NCBI GenBank assembly: GCA_002989075.1
Contig: PSQN01000001.1
Span: forward strand, 905,760 to 969,759
Reading direction: 5' to 3'
Origin: Arthonia radiata
Lineage: Eukaryota; Ascomycota; Arthoniomycetes; Arthoniales; Arthoniaceae
Length of the DNA stretch: 64,000 nucleotides
Position numbers and translations under genes: made by a program. Below are positions 32,169-42,921 of this stretch, piece after piece; the first letter of the stretch is position 1; each line of letters opens with the position of its first letter. Under the pieces are notes generated by a model. That model ran no database searches. It was not told the origin of the DNA and saw only the letters and a list, made by a program, of their open reading frames with translations.

Positions 32169-32215
32169 GGTCATAGCTGGCGGATCGTCAGAAACCTGGC
32201 CGAATCAGGCGGACC
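32169..32215 (-). repeat. Left arm of a 47-bp inverted repeat pair
   Basis: Its reverse complement matches 34581-34629 with about 39 of 47 identical bases, including the shared block CCGCCTGAT and CGGCCAGGT. The two arms enclose about 2.4 kb with two small orphan genes. Confidence 0.6.
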
Positions 32216-32239
32216 GGTCCGCAGGCAATTTATGAATCA

Positions 32240-32600
32240 ACGTTGGTTGGCCGTCGTCTGAAGCGGCCCGCGACATCGTCACCCGGAACGGACCCGCCGA
32301 AAGCACAGCGTATCAGTCTGCCTTCCGACCTCATCCTGATTAGGCCAAGCCAGATTGCCTTGAAGTATCAGGGTAATATAGCGGCATGGCTGACGGATCA
32401 GTTAGATAAGCTTTGCGTCGCCTCCCCACGCGGTCGGAGTAGTCTGAAGACGAGAAACTGATTCGGCTGACCCATTGTCAACACTGTGACAATAATAGTG
32501 CCAATACGTTCTAGGACAACGTGGGTTCTCTGTCGTCTAAGCAACTCAGAACTTCCTCAGCCGGAATGATACCGCCGAAAGCTAATTTTATCACGCTATT
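32240..32600 (+). repeat. Diverged direct repeat pair, ~275 bp apart
   Basis: The stretch CAACGTTGGTTGGCCGTCGT (from about 32231) and CAACGTGGGTTCTCTGTCGT (from about 32518) are followed in both copies by CCGGAA and CCGCCGAAAGC at matching spacing. The copies are about 80-90 bp long and clearly related but well diverged. Confidence 0.5.
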
Positions 32601-32895
32601 TATGACCCCGAACTTGTTGGAGGACAGCGTAGCCCATGGAACTACTTGTGCATATAAATCGTTCATCGTCGGTAGAAAGGATGAACCAAATCGCAAAGTA
32701 TCCTTGAAATTGATTGTATCCCTGGTGACTTGCTATATCAGACCCCAAACATATCTATAAGGTCTGGCCTACCAACGTTTTCTATCACCTACTGGGCTGC
32801 AGCGCCCGCGATAGACCACAGCGATCAACAAGCAAGCTCGTGCAGCACGCAGTACCTCACGTCTTCGCACCTGCTATCCGACTAAGCGCCAAAGT

Positions 32896-33370
32896 ATGGG
32901 CAAATCACAAAAGGCCTTTAAGGACTTCGTCGAATCGATTCCGGACGAAAGGCTTTCAGGTTTCTCGGACGGCAGTCGCACGATAGTCTCAGACGACAAC
33001 TTCCGTCTCGATAATCAGGGAGTATGCCATTGTGTCGCTGATTGCATGCAATAAAGAAAGCCCTTTACTAACTCGAATGGACTAGTTGACAACACCAAGG
33101 CCAGTTGAAGGGGAGAAGCAAGTGGAGAAGCACGGTCTCGCAGAGAAGCTTCACATAGGTACATCAAAAAAGCACAAGAAGGATGAGCACAAGAACGATG
33201 TGCACTATTCTCAAAATCACAATCTTCAGATACAAGTCAATCACGACCCAAAACTCACATCGCTGAAGGGTTACGCACCTAGGACAGTGTCGACGGTAGA
33301 GGTGTCGAAGGATCACCCTGCTCCGCCGGGCACAATCAGGAAGGCATTCAAAGATAACTGCGTATTGTGA
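32896..33370 (+). CDS. Small orphan protein, 136 aa, 2 exons
   Basis: Exon 1 (32896-33021) starts at ATG (MGKSQKAFKDFVESIPDERL). A 64-nt intron with a GTATGC donor, an ACTAAC branch site and a CTAG acceptor leads in phase to exon 2 (33086-33370). The splice signals are good, which is the main evidence for a real gene. The protein is charged, with a His/Lys cluster (TSKKHKKDEHKNDVHYSQNH) and a basic C-terminus ending in RKAFKDNCVL. The terminal Cys three to four residues from the end resembles, but does not match well, a prenylation box. No signal peptide. Function unknown. Confidence 0.55.
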
Positions 33371-33851
33371 CATATCAATCGCCAGGGGACGAAAAGACCA
33401 GTGGAATAATTAGCATCTCTACTGATGGTGAAGACATGTCTCGTTGTGTCTCTTCAACATCTTCAAGACAGCATGACTATAAGTTACCTGCACCAATTTT
33501 CCTATTTACATGATTCAGGTTTTCTGTTATATATCATTTGGGTAACTTGGATGAGTTTTGAAGGCTGCTCGGTCGGTCGGCAGTATCCGAGTCGCCGGTC
33601 TAGATGATTGTTTGGTCCACTGGCACACTGGGATTCATCTTCACGTACCCCTGCCACCTGGCTATTGGAAACGAACATGGCATACTAAGGCAAGGTGTTC
33701 TCAGCTTACTCCCTATTCATTTGTGCTAGTTTGCAGTCTGCTGGAGCATGCGTTTATCCAAGTAGCCGACAGAACGCCACGACTCCAGCCGTCTCGACCC
33801 GTACGAACGGAAGCAACAGCGGCGCTCTTTCGTGGTGTCTCCTCGTCCGCC
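33371..33851. other. Intergenic between convergent small genes
   Basis: About 480 bp between the 3' ends of two small convergent genes. I see no gene or repeat here. Confidence 0.5.
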
Positions 33852-34245
33852 CTACTTCTTCGTGTCTCCAGAAGTGCTAGAGTGACCTTGCTGCGGTCCA
33901 CCAGTAGTCGCACGTTCCTCCGACGCGTGGGCCCGCGAAGTTGCATGTAGCTTGGCCTCCTCGGCCAACTTCTTGCCCTTTCCCCACCTGCATTAGAGTG
34001 CCTCAGTCAGCATACCGAACGAGCCCGGAGAGGTTCGAGAGGGCGTACATCTCCGACATTCCCCTTTGCATGTGCTCTTGAGAGTCTTCGTGCACAACGT
34101 TATGCATCATAGCTCTGTCGCTGGCGGGTTTTTGGAGATCGTCGATATTGTCTGGTTTCACGGGGCGTTCGATGCCGCCATGTTCACCAAACACTGGTTT
34201 CTTGATAATATCCTCCTTGGAGATGAAGCTTTTCTGGTCTGGCAT
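33852..34245 (-). CDS. Small orphan protein, ~110 aa, 2 exons
   Basis: Exon 1 starts at ATG 34245 (MPDQKSFISKEDIIKKPVFG). The frame closes soon after 34010, but splicing 33988-34048 (61 nt, GTACGC donor, CTGAC branch, TGCAG acceptor) continues in phase to 33852 and gives 110 residues. A shorter intron using the donor at 34015 would also keep phase but would be only 28 nt, below the normal minimum. The protein is hydrophilic, with a helical middle (RAMMHNVVHEDSQEHMQRGM) and a Lys/Ala-rich then Ser/Gly-rich tail. No family is recognised. Confidence 0.5.
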
Positions 34246-35289
34246 TGTAATAGAATTCTAGAATGTATCGAAAAGAGTGGTAGGTAGTAATTGGTACTGA
34301 ATGTCTATTTATCATGTCACTCTCGCGGATACCTGGCCTCGCACTCCTCGCTTGCTAGGTACCCGCATAACAGCGTTCGTCTGTTTCCCTTGGTGGATGT
34401 CATTGTTCACCCATTTCCGCCGGGCGGCTTCAGGATGAGCTCGTCGTTGCATATGTGTTCAAACGAAGCGGCATTGAAGTTCTATGTGAATTCCGCGCAT
34501 CGCCGCGCAGTGTCCATAATGCGTCCAATGGTTTCTGCTCAACATCGAACTGATCCATCTCGGTCATACACATGGACGGATTGATCCGCCTGATCCGGCC
34601 AGGTATCTTAAAATCCGCCAGATATCACCCTAAGGCCTGTTGGGTCCAAAACTTGCCCTGTTCCGTAGAAAAAGGACGGATCCGTCGGCGCTTGACCTGA
34701 TCCGGCCATGCAGACTGTTTCAATAGACTCACTATCGGAGCCGGCATCGCGTGAATCGACCGTGGCTTCACACTTGCGAATTGCTAGTCGCTATGCAGGG
34801 TGTTTGCAGCCGCCGTGGCTGGCGGGGAAAGGAGAAGCGTTTCTTGGGACACACCTGGATTGGGGCTGCGCTCGGACCAGAAAAAATCGCTCCAGGGCTA
34901 AAACCGTGTGGAGGGCTATACTGCGTGAATCATCAACAGTAGAGCAACCGAACCCGGGTGTACAATAGCGCGATGCCACCCGCATACACCGCCAAGCTTC
35001 GTGCTTGCGAAATTATCAGACGCTGTTCACACTTAGCGCTCGAATCTCGAAGATACGCAGATTTCTACCGCAAGAATCAAAACCCCCATCACGCCTCGAG
35101 CGGTAGGCAATAGCCATCGGACCAAGACGCACTGCCGCTGCGTGATCGTTTTGCAATCGTTGACGTTTGCCTCAGCAGGTCGACTTACTTGTGACGCCCA
35201 TGACGCGTGCTGCGTGTTCTCGACTCGTACGGAGGAGGTGCTTCTGAATGCTGTGTTTTATCTATCAAGTATTAGCTGAGCGAGCTGTT
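34246..35289. other. Gene-poor stretch with right arm of inverted repeat
   Basis: About 1 kb without a supported gene. It holds the inverted repeat arm at 34581-34629 and, to its right, a further copy of CCTGATCCGGCCA near 34697 and the palindrome GACGGATCCGTC near 34674. Confidence 0.5.
34581..34710 (+). repeat. Right arm of inverted repeat and flanking GATCCGGCC repeats
   Basis: Positions 34581-34629 match the reverse complement of 32169-32215 at about 83 percent. The motif CCTGATCCGGCCA recurs at the other end of this stretch, and a 12-bp palindrome lies between. The layout looks like the end of an old repetitive element, but no transposase is seen. Confidence 0.55.
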
Positions 35290-36513
35290 TCAGTATTCGG
35301 CACAATTTGTAGAGCGCACGTACAGCACTCTGCTATCACTTACTCGGCTGGCCAGAGGCCGGCGACGCAGCTGATCCACACGGCTCGGGAAAGCCCAGTC
35401 GGGCAGGGCCTTGCAGCGGCTGTAGCTCAGGACATGCTGATCATCTATCGCAGCTCTGAAGCCTTTGTTTAAAGCATCCAGTAGCTCTAATGCATTGGGA
35501 CGTTGATGTGGATCGAAATTGAACGAATACTTCACGACCTCCTTGAGCCGCGGCGAGTAGGGCGATGACTTCAGGCAGGCGTCAACCTTGGACTCTTTAG
35601 TGATGCGGCCATCCACATGCCAAGCCTGCATTAGCTGAAGGATTGACAATCCAAGGCACCAGATGTCACGCGAAGGAGATTCGCCGTGACCGTCCTTGAA
35701 GCCTCTGTCTTTCGTCTGCGGTCCCCCAGGCTCGTTCGGTTGGAGGCGACCACCGCGTTGAGGTGGCTTGTAGTACATCTCTGGGGGATAATACACATAT
35801 GTGCCAGCAAAGCTCATGAGATAGCAGTCGTACGAGTTGAATTTCCGGGCCAGCTTGTCCAGCTGGGATTGCAGCAGGCTCGAACCCAGGTCACCTAGCA
35901 CGACTCTTCTGCACGTTGTTAATACCAACTCCTAAATAAGAAGAAGCTCTTAATCCACTCACGGGTATTTTGTGCCGGAAGATGACTTCAAAAATATGTT
36001 GTCGGGCTTGACATCAAGATGAATCATAGCGTCCCATTCAGGCTGAGGCCGACGCCCTGCTGACGCTGCAGCGAAGCGATTCTGACCGTAATGACAATAA
36101 GCAAGCGCTTCTGCGATGCAGGTAAATGCATGCCAGATGAACTCTTCCTGGACGTACACATCCTTGTGACGGTGCCTCTTTATCATGTCAAACATATCGC
36201 CAAGATCGCAATGCACGAGATAGAGGCTGATATGGGAGCCTGGAACATTCTCCAAGTGGGCGCACTTGTTGACGAACACCATGTTTATGTCCATGTTTCG
36301 CATCCACCTCAATGTCTTGAGTCTGGCCCGCTTATCCCACTCGGCGCGCTCGTCGCCAGGCCGATCAAGAGCCTCCCTCTCCTGCTTCTGGAAAAAGAGG
36401 CGGCCGGTCGGTTTGTGACGCGACAGAACTAAGCCTTGGTTATTGGCGCCTGGGAGGCCATGAAGTTGCCGGACAGCTTCAAACACTCCATTTTCGGAAG
36501 GTTGGAGAGACAT
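35290..36513 (-). CDS. Atypical protein kinase (HLD / DLG motifs)
   Basis: Exons 36513-35963 and 35908-35290 join over a 54-nt intron and give 389 residues. Kinase features in order: the start of the N-lobe with a glycine-poor loop (GANNQGLVLSRHKPTGRLFF, with Lys further on), the hinge region LYLVHCDLGDMFDMIK, the catalytic loop MIHLDVKPDNIFL, the metal site VVLGDLGSS, then FAGTYVYYPPEMY and RDIWCLGLSILQLM. The layout is closest to NIMA-related or general fungal Ser/Thr kinases. HLD replaces HRD and DLG replaces DFG, both tolerated in some active kinases. I chose ATG 36513 (MSLQPSENGVFEAV), where kinase similarity begins. An upstream ATG at 36678 is also in frame, but that part contains donor-like sequence and no domain. 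Substrate unknown. Confidence 0.75.
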
Positions 36514-37738
36514 TAGTACACGCGGTCGGTTGAGCGTGAGGCGTCCACGGCATTTCAGGCGCTCAAGCACGCCTTTGAGGATGACCCTACTCACCGACAG
36601 TAAATGACATAGGCATTTAGGCACTAAGAAACGCGCAGCGAAGGTTCGTTGAAGGCTACGTTTGTCATGGGTCTGCATGATGTGCGTGCGTTTGCCAGAC
36701 TGCTTCCAGTGGCGAAGTCGTCCTTCAACGTCGCGAACTCAAAGGCACAGCTCATATAGGCGCGCAGCTCTTGTCGGAGTGGTCTCCAATGCTGATGTAC
36801 TGATCAAGGCGCTGACATGGGTGTCAACATACACCAGACTTTTGGAAGGAAAGGCATGGAGGTGCGAAGCTGTGAGCCTTGACAAGTGTTCTGATGAATG
36901 TTTAGAAGGCCAGAAGATAAGCTTGCATGAATACTGAGAGATCTTTGAAAAACTTTCCCCCGAGCTCTGTGCCTCCGGATATGGTGTATCGAGTGCGAAG
37001 CGTTACCATAGGAGCCAGAGTCATAAAGACGCGCAACAGGAAAGCATTGCTGCGTTTACGAGGACTGTGTTGGTATGACCTACTCGACAAGGAGTAAAAG
37101 TCTTCAGCTCGCTTGTTTCAGCCTTTTTAAATTCCGCAACAACTTTTGCAAAGGATGGCCATCAAAACCGTCGAGAGTTATAATAGCTGTTGTTTCACGT
37201 ACGGCCAAACATTCATAACTTGAGTGGCGACGAGGACTAACGTAGACATCTGTCCTCCCGGAAGACCGCGAGCGTTGATGCTTGATAGCGATTCGTCTCC
37301 CTTCTGAGAGTTTGACACCGAAGATAGAGCATGTCAAGCACACTAACGATGTACCTGTATCAATCTTCTTGATCGGGTCGCTGTCATTGAAAGCAGCTCG
37401 CTGCTTGTGACCACAAGCTTGTGCAGCTTATCCAGCTGTTTACGCAATGCTCGGTGCATCAAATTCGCAAATGAAAAACAGGCTCAGCGCTAGAGTCGGC
37501 AGGTGCGTCACTCGATATATCCAGCGGTATACCCGTGTGCGGTGCCACAATATCTGACTACAAGCCTGAGGATGGGTCCCGTGATAGCGAGGAAAATAGT
37601 TATCCCGCTAGTGTTTTTGCGTGGATGTGCCTGCTTGCGAATTTATTTCCCTTACAAGATCCCCCAGGCCGACCCTTTCCACACGTCTTCGTTCGTCCAT
37701 GTAGAGAGCATGAGTAACTTTACATAATTGCATGCTTC
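36514..37738. other. Intergenic (~1.2 kb)
   Basis: The interval lies between the kinase start and the 3' end of the citrate synthase-like gene. I see no supported gene, RNA or repeat. Confidence 0.5.
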
Positions 37739-39411
37739 TCATCGATAGGCTGGCTTTTCAGCGTCTGCTTCTGGCCCTACAAATATCTGTTGCGGTCTCC
37801 ACAAGTGAACCGGCTGGCCTGGTAAGGGTAGTTGGTTAGCCAACATACTACATTTGCATTGAATGAAAGGGATGTTCACGAACCTGTCATCTCCCGCCAG
37901 TGCGCCATAACGCCCGGCATTCTCGCGAGCGCCATTAGAGACGTGATAATCTACGGCTCGAAGCCTCTGGAAAGCACCACAAAGTCAGTTTACTGCGAGT
38001 AGTCCGCGGTCAGGGTCACCTACAGAGCTGTATATGCTAGGCCGCCAAAGAGATCCGCATTGGCGCTTAGGTTTCGCGACACAAAATAATCGTCTTGTGA
38101 CGCGACACGATCGATTTCCAACGCGACCTGGAGTAGAGGACTCTTACGCTCTGATCCCGCTGTGATCTCATCTAGGATCTCCTTGATATGTCGAATGCGC
38201 GGGTCCGTCGTCCTGTAAAGTCGATGGCCATAGCCGAACAGGCGGTGCTTCTTCGCCCTAACGTCCGCCATCATTGACGCAACATTTTCAGGCTTCTCGA
38301 GACGCTCAAAATTGCGGTACGCAAGATCGATGGCGCCTCCGTGAAGAGGTCCGTTGCCGGCGGCGATGAATGCCCCACAGCATGATATGGGATCCGTGAG
38401 AGTAGACGCTACGTGAAGAAACGCGGCGGTTGAATTCGTCATCTCGTGGTCGCAGTAAAGCACCCAGATCCATTCTAGCGCCTGCACAGTCTTTGCCGCC
38501 GCCTCTGCGTCTTCTTCGGAAACAAATCGCATCATCGTGAGGACGTTGGCAATGAAAGACTTGCCTGGTTCTGGCGAACCCAGGGCTCGACCGTGGCGGT
38601 GGCAGTAAGCGACTGCGATGCATACTGCGAAAGATGCTATGGTACGAACGATTGCCTTATCAATCATGTCCTTGCGATCACGATACATGCACATGTCGCC
38701 CGCAGTCGTTGGAATATATTCGGGCTCCGCGGCATTGAGAGCAGCCAAACCCGCAAGAACCAGAGTGAACGGCGGTGAGTCAGACCTCCCTTGGTTAGTA
38801 ACAGTATGTTTGCAGGTAAAAACTGACCTTACTCACGGTAGTTGCTGCATAGCTGCTGCAACCGCTGGTGGAGCTCTTAGAGCATCGTTCAGGTCAGATC
38901 GAAACCGCAGTCCTTCCTCTCCAGTTGGTAGACGACCCCGGATGAGGAGGTAGGCTACTTCCTCCCATCCATGGTGCTTGAACACATAGTCAAGGGAAAG
39001 TCCTCGATAGTAGATTCTGCCCTCGATCCCATCCCTGTTACATTCAGTCTGGACTCTTCTCTTCGACATACTGCTGACGTGGTAGACTTACACAAACGAT
39101 ACCTGCGAAATCTTCACCGCCGTGTTTCTGAAGCCAGTATCCAGAACACGCAAGCCAGTTCTGCTGCAAGGCAAGGTAGGACATTCTCCCTTCACTGAAA
39201 TCGAACACAGATCAACCGCTTTGACAGCATTGTGAAAGATCGGTAGGTTGTAGATCTGTCCATCTCGGTTGTCGACGATCGTCAACGTCTCCTCAACAGG
39301 CCCTCGCCAGCTTCTCTGGGAAAGACACCTTATAAGTTGCCACAACCTGAATGGCTTGGTCACCCACGACCTCAAATAAACTACAACTCTCCCAATCAAA
39401 GCTGTCTTCAT
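37739..39411 (-). pseudogene. Citrate synthase-like gene (alkylcitrate type), broken fossil
   Basis: A multi-exon gene of the citrate synthase family spread over about 1.7 kb, with normal-looking short introns. Recognisable parts in order: an N-terminal strand region with EETLTIVDNRDGQIYNLP, the dimer and substrate region with GIEGRIYYRG, the catalytic-His region PLHGGAIDLAYRNFE, the second catalytic region LFGYGHRLYRTTDPRIRH, the third with NADLFGG, and a C-terminal helix ending in the common GVMAHWRE. The set of catalytic residues is therefore still visible. It looks broken by about one interruption, so I list it as a fossil. Location and sequence type (no mitochondrial leader) suggest a secondary-metabolic alkylcitrate or methylcitrate synthase rather than the TCA enzyme. 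Its neighbours (dehydratase-like and PEBP-like genes) support this. The family could also act on propionyl-CoA. Confidence 0.7.
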
Positions 39412-40320
39412 TTCGTCCTGATTGATTCACGCCAAGTATTGCAGAGCTTCTCGTTTTCCTGCTTGGCTAAAAGTAATTTCAAACTACAAAACGATACGCA
39501 AGAAAGCAATCTTGATCATGGATTTTCAAAAGAACTCCAATCTGGCCCAAGAACCTATTAGAACATATGTAACCGAAGGACATCATTCCCGATGGAGTAT
39601 GACCACAATGTTTTGCAGCAACTGAGGGCAGCAAATCCTGAGCAACAGGGTCGCTACGATGACGATGTATCACGACCCCTAAACCATTATACCGGCGGCA
39701 ATAGTCACGGATGTTGTGAGATCGAGCTTATTGGCTCTCGAGCTTCCCGAGCCTGCTTTTCGGGGCCTCAAAAATCCATATCAACGTCAGACGGATTTGG
39801 CTAAGCAAACAAGGCATATTCGATCGAGGCCGAGCATCAGTCCCACTAATCATCGGCATGAGGCACAGATTCGGCGGAGCCTGAGATCGCAAGGCATAAT
39901 ACCTACAAGGTATCTTTGTCAAGGTACACGGTACATACTAGCGCCGTGAGACTTTGCTCTGAATGCGGCGTGACGCCTCATCCCGCCCGTCCATGCAGAA
40001 CGTGCGGCTGAAGACCCACCATCAGGCGCACTAAACGTCATTGTTGTATGTGCATGATTCAGAGAGCCAATATGGGTGCGATTGACGTAGGGTAACGTTT
40101 CAGGTATTGGCCACCATGGTGTACCGCGCGCTCCTTGATCATTTGCGAGGCTGAGAAAGGATCGATCAATACAACGGATCTTCATTGAACACGAGGCTTG
40201 TCTCATATGACTGGCATAAGTATTTACTTCTCTATTGCAACTACCATCAGATTTGCTGATTGATAAGGGCGTTTTGCAAAGTGAAACCCTCGAAGAAGCT
40301 CTCGTTCACTCGCAGCGAAC
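39412..40320. other. Divergent region between synthase-like and dehydratase-like genes
   Basis: About 900 bp between the two divergent gene starts, a plausible shared promoter. Short frames at 39592-39949 and on the opposite strand at 39919-40206 show no domain I recognise. Confidence 0.5.
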
Positions 40321-41325
40321 ATGACAACCCACAAAGGATCAAAAGCGCCTACGCAAGCCGTTGAAAGATATGACCGTGTCCTCGAAGACATTTGCGAGTA
40401 TGTTTATGACTACATACCGGAGGGTTCTAACGTGAGAGAGCGCGCCCGAACAGCGCTTCTCGACGCACTTGGCTGCGCGATTGAAACTACTCACGTCAGT
40501 ACCGAATGCCAATCGCTTCTGGGTCCGGTTGTTGCTGGTACACGTGTCCCGCATGGTTTCAAACTCCCAGGTACTCCACATCAGCTGGACCCGGTGAAGG
40601 GCAGTTTCGACATGGGCACTCTCATCCGTTACCTCGACCACAATGATGCAGTGGGGGGAGCGGAATGGGGTCATCCATCGGACAATTTAGGCGCCCTTAT
40701 TTCTGTCGCGGACTGGCTCAGTCGCGAGAACTCGGCCCAAAACGCCGGCAATGGTGTACACTCTCAGCGCGCTCTTCCGCCATTGACCATGCGAACTCTT
40801 CTAGATGCTCTAATCAAAGCATACGAGGTCCAGGGATGTCTCCAAGAATTGAACTCATTCAACGCCGTCGGCCTCGATCATACGATTCTTGTCAAAGTGG
40901 CCTCGACTGCTGTAGTGTCCTGGCTAATGGGGCTCACCCACGCGGAAGCTCTTACAGCAATCTCACAGGCGTTCCAAGACGGCCATCCTCTCCGCACATT
41001 CCGTCAAGCGCCAAATGCGGGGCCCCGCAAAGGCTGGGCGGCGGGAGATGCATGCATGCGCGCTGTGCATCTGGCACTGTTAACGCGTGCAGGACAAACC
41101 GGTGCGCCAACAGTGCTGTCAGATCCGCGCTGGGGATTCAATGCCACGCTCTTTCGATGGGGCGAACTCAAATTGCAGCGGCCGTACGGCACGCACGTAA
41201 TCCAAAAAGTTGGATTCAAAGTCTTGCCCAACGCAGGCCGTGGCACCTCTTGCGTTGATCTTCGTCGGCGAGTGCCCATTTATTCCAACTTAGAAACAAC
41301 GTACACGGCTTCCGAAGTGTCGTGA
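40321..41325 (+). pseudogene. 2-methylcitrate dehydratase-like (PrpD/MmgE), broken fossil
   Basis: The open part encodes 334 residues that match the N-terminal and middle of the MmgE/PrpD family: RARTALLDALGCAIETTH near the start, the substrate region GTLIRYLDHNDAVGGAEWGH followed by HPSDNLGALISVADW, LNSFNAVGLDHTILVKVA, and GPRKGWAAGDACMRAVHLAL. Family members are about 480-560 residues. This one is short and lacks the usual C-terminal region, so it looks broken. In alkylcitrate pathways this enzyme dehydrates the alkylcitrate made by the synthase. It lies divergent to the citrate synthase-like gene, as often seen in such clusters. Confidence 0.75.
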
Positions 41326-41558
41326 CCCTGAGTCACTGAAATAGTATAGAAACCGACAAATTAAGGAAGCTGATTTAGAATCGGCATGTCGAGCACGCAA
41401 GGCGGCAAGATATCTTGCTTCGTTTCACACCATCATACTCCGCACCTGACATATCCATTGATCCCTGATCAGCGCACGTGTGTGGGTCAGCACAGCTCCA
41501 CCCAAGATGCCAGCCTCTATCTCGATGATAGCTTGCATTGACATATTCCCATCACCGA

Positions 41559-42473
41559 CTACATCCTTGTGGCACAGAAATAGATCATGCACCCGCCTGG
41601 ATCGAGCCTGGCCCACCACGCATTCTTGTTCTGCTCCACTGCCTTTGAGTAGATTTCGCTACACTCGACCGTCCATGACGAGCCAGTGTCATTGCCGACC
41701 TGCCTCCAAAACTCTGCCATGCTCTCCGCATTGTGTCGGTAGTTCTTACCTGTCCCGAAGTTGCGGTGCGGCATCGGATATGAGCCCGCATTCCTGCTCC
41801 CCATCTGCGTGCCGGCGATCATTGTTCCTGGGGCGGGTCTGCCCAATACCACGAGTCTCTTGGCGGCCTGGAACATTTCATCCCAATCGAAGACGTGCAG
41901 TAGCTGTGATACTTGAATCAGGTCCATCTGCCCATTGAGGTCATCCAGCTGCGGCTGAGCTTGACCCATCAAGTCTGCCGCAAACATGTTTGCGTTGAAG
42001 CGGCCGCGATCACGGAAGAGTTCGAAGCCGAGATCGATGAGTCCCTGCTCCAAGTCGAACCCATACAATTGGCTGGGGTCAATGTGATCTTCGATGGCGA
42101 GGTAGCGCAGCTCCTGGCCGAGGCCGCATCCGACGTCCATGAGATTCCCTCCCGCGTGAAGCTTCTGCAAGAATCGTTGACAGTAGGGAACCTTGCGCAG
42201 GCGGTCGTTGAGGAACTTGATCTGACCGATGCAGGCGAATTCTGCGATGGCAAAGCCTTTCTCGCGCTGCTCACAGCTTAAGCATGGCTCTACAAGGGCT
42301 GGGTGTTCGATACTCACAATGTTGAGAACATGAGGCAGTATCTCTTCCGTTCGGAAGCCACTATATTCTTGGAGTATCTTCTGACCCTCCAAAGGGATGG
42401 TGTCGAGGGTGACCTCCTGCTGATATTCTTGAGGCTTTTGTGTATCTGGCAGCTCCTGCTCCGACGATGCCAT
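41559..42473 (-). CDS. SAM-dependent methyltransferase, 287 aa
   Basis: Exons 42473-42318 and 42266-41559 flank a 51-nt intron. The intron is a multiple of three and open, so the unspliced frame also reads through. Splicing joins HVLNI to REKGFAIAEFACIGQIKFLN, which fits the fungal family better. Class I motif: LMDVGCGLGQELRYLA, then the acidic position in YGFDLEQGLIDLGFELFRD and AADLMG. The C-terminal part contains GRPAPGTMIAGTQMGS. This type is common in fungal secondary-metabolite clusters, including meroterpenoid ones, where it forms methyl esters or ethers. The substrate here is unknown. It starts 448 bp from the divergent membrane protein gene. Confidence 0.8.
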   Translation of the reverse strand: MASSEQELPDTQKPQEYQQEVTLDTIPLEGQKILQEYSGFRTEEILPHVLNIVSIEHPALVEPCLSCEQREKGFAIAEFACIGQIKFLNDRLRKVPYCQRFLQKLHAGGNLMDVGCGLGQELRYLAIEDHIDPSQLYGFDLEQGLIDLGFELFRDRGRFNANMFAADLMGQAQPQLDDLNGQMDLIQVSQLLHVFDWDEMFQAAKRLVVLGRPAPGTMIAGTQMGSRNAGSYPMPHRNFGTGKNYRHNAESMAEFWRQVGNDTGSSWTVECSEIYSKAVEQNKNAWWARLDPGGCMIYFCATRM

Positions 42474-42921
42474 GACGGTCGTCTCAAATATTTGGTGGAC
42501 TTCAGTTCGTTAAATGCGATTTCGTTCTCACGTAAACGATGAGAAGACACCTGCTTTACCCAAGGGAGTTTTGCTGGGTGCCATAAGCTGCATCGTCAAA
42601 CACAGGCTTTGTAGGCAAACATGGGCATGCGACGCGGGCCGCCCGGCCCCACAATGCTACGTAACATTCAGTGACGAGCATGCAGGGTCTGCATGCATGT
42701 TTAGTTGAGACAGCGCGGCTGCTTGTATGCGGGTCAGCCTACGCCCCGACGGGTTGGCAAACGCTAATTGGGCTAAGATAGTCGCCAGACACATTAGCAA
42801 CTTAAGGCAGGGCTTTCGTTGTAGCTCTATAAGAAATGCAGCTGACGTGAGGACTCGTTCGCGCTTCATGTTCTCAGACTAACATCTAGAGGTTCTAAGC
42901 GTTGTTGTCGGTCAAGCCACG
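42474..42921. promoter_or_regulatory. 448-bp bidirectional promoter region
   Basis: The interval separates the divergent starts of the methyltransferase and the rhodopsin-like membrane protein, so one region probably serves both. I could not identify specific factor-binding sites. Confidence 0.45.

Larger units (their letters stand above)
31275..32895. other. Gene-poor stretch with diverged repeats (~1.6 kb)
   Basis: No gene supported. It contains one arm of an inverted repeat (32169-32215) and a pair of direct repeats (about 32240-32330 and 32515-32600). The rest shows no clear feature. Confidence 0.5.

Noticed and set aside
40665-41258. 197-codon plus-strand frame inside the dehydratase-like gene
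   Set aside because: It is a shifted frame of the PrpD-like gene, with Arg/Ser/Cys-rich composition.
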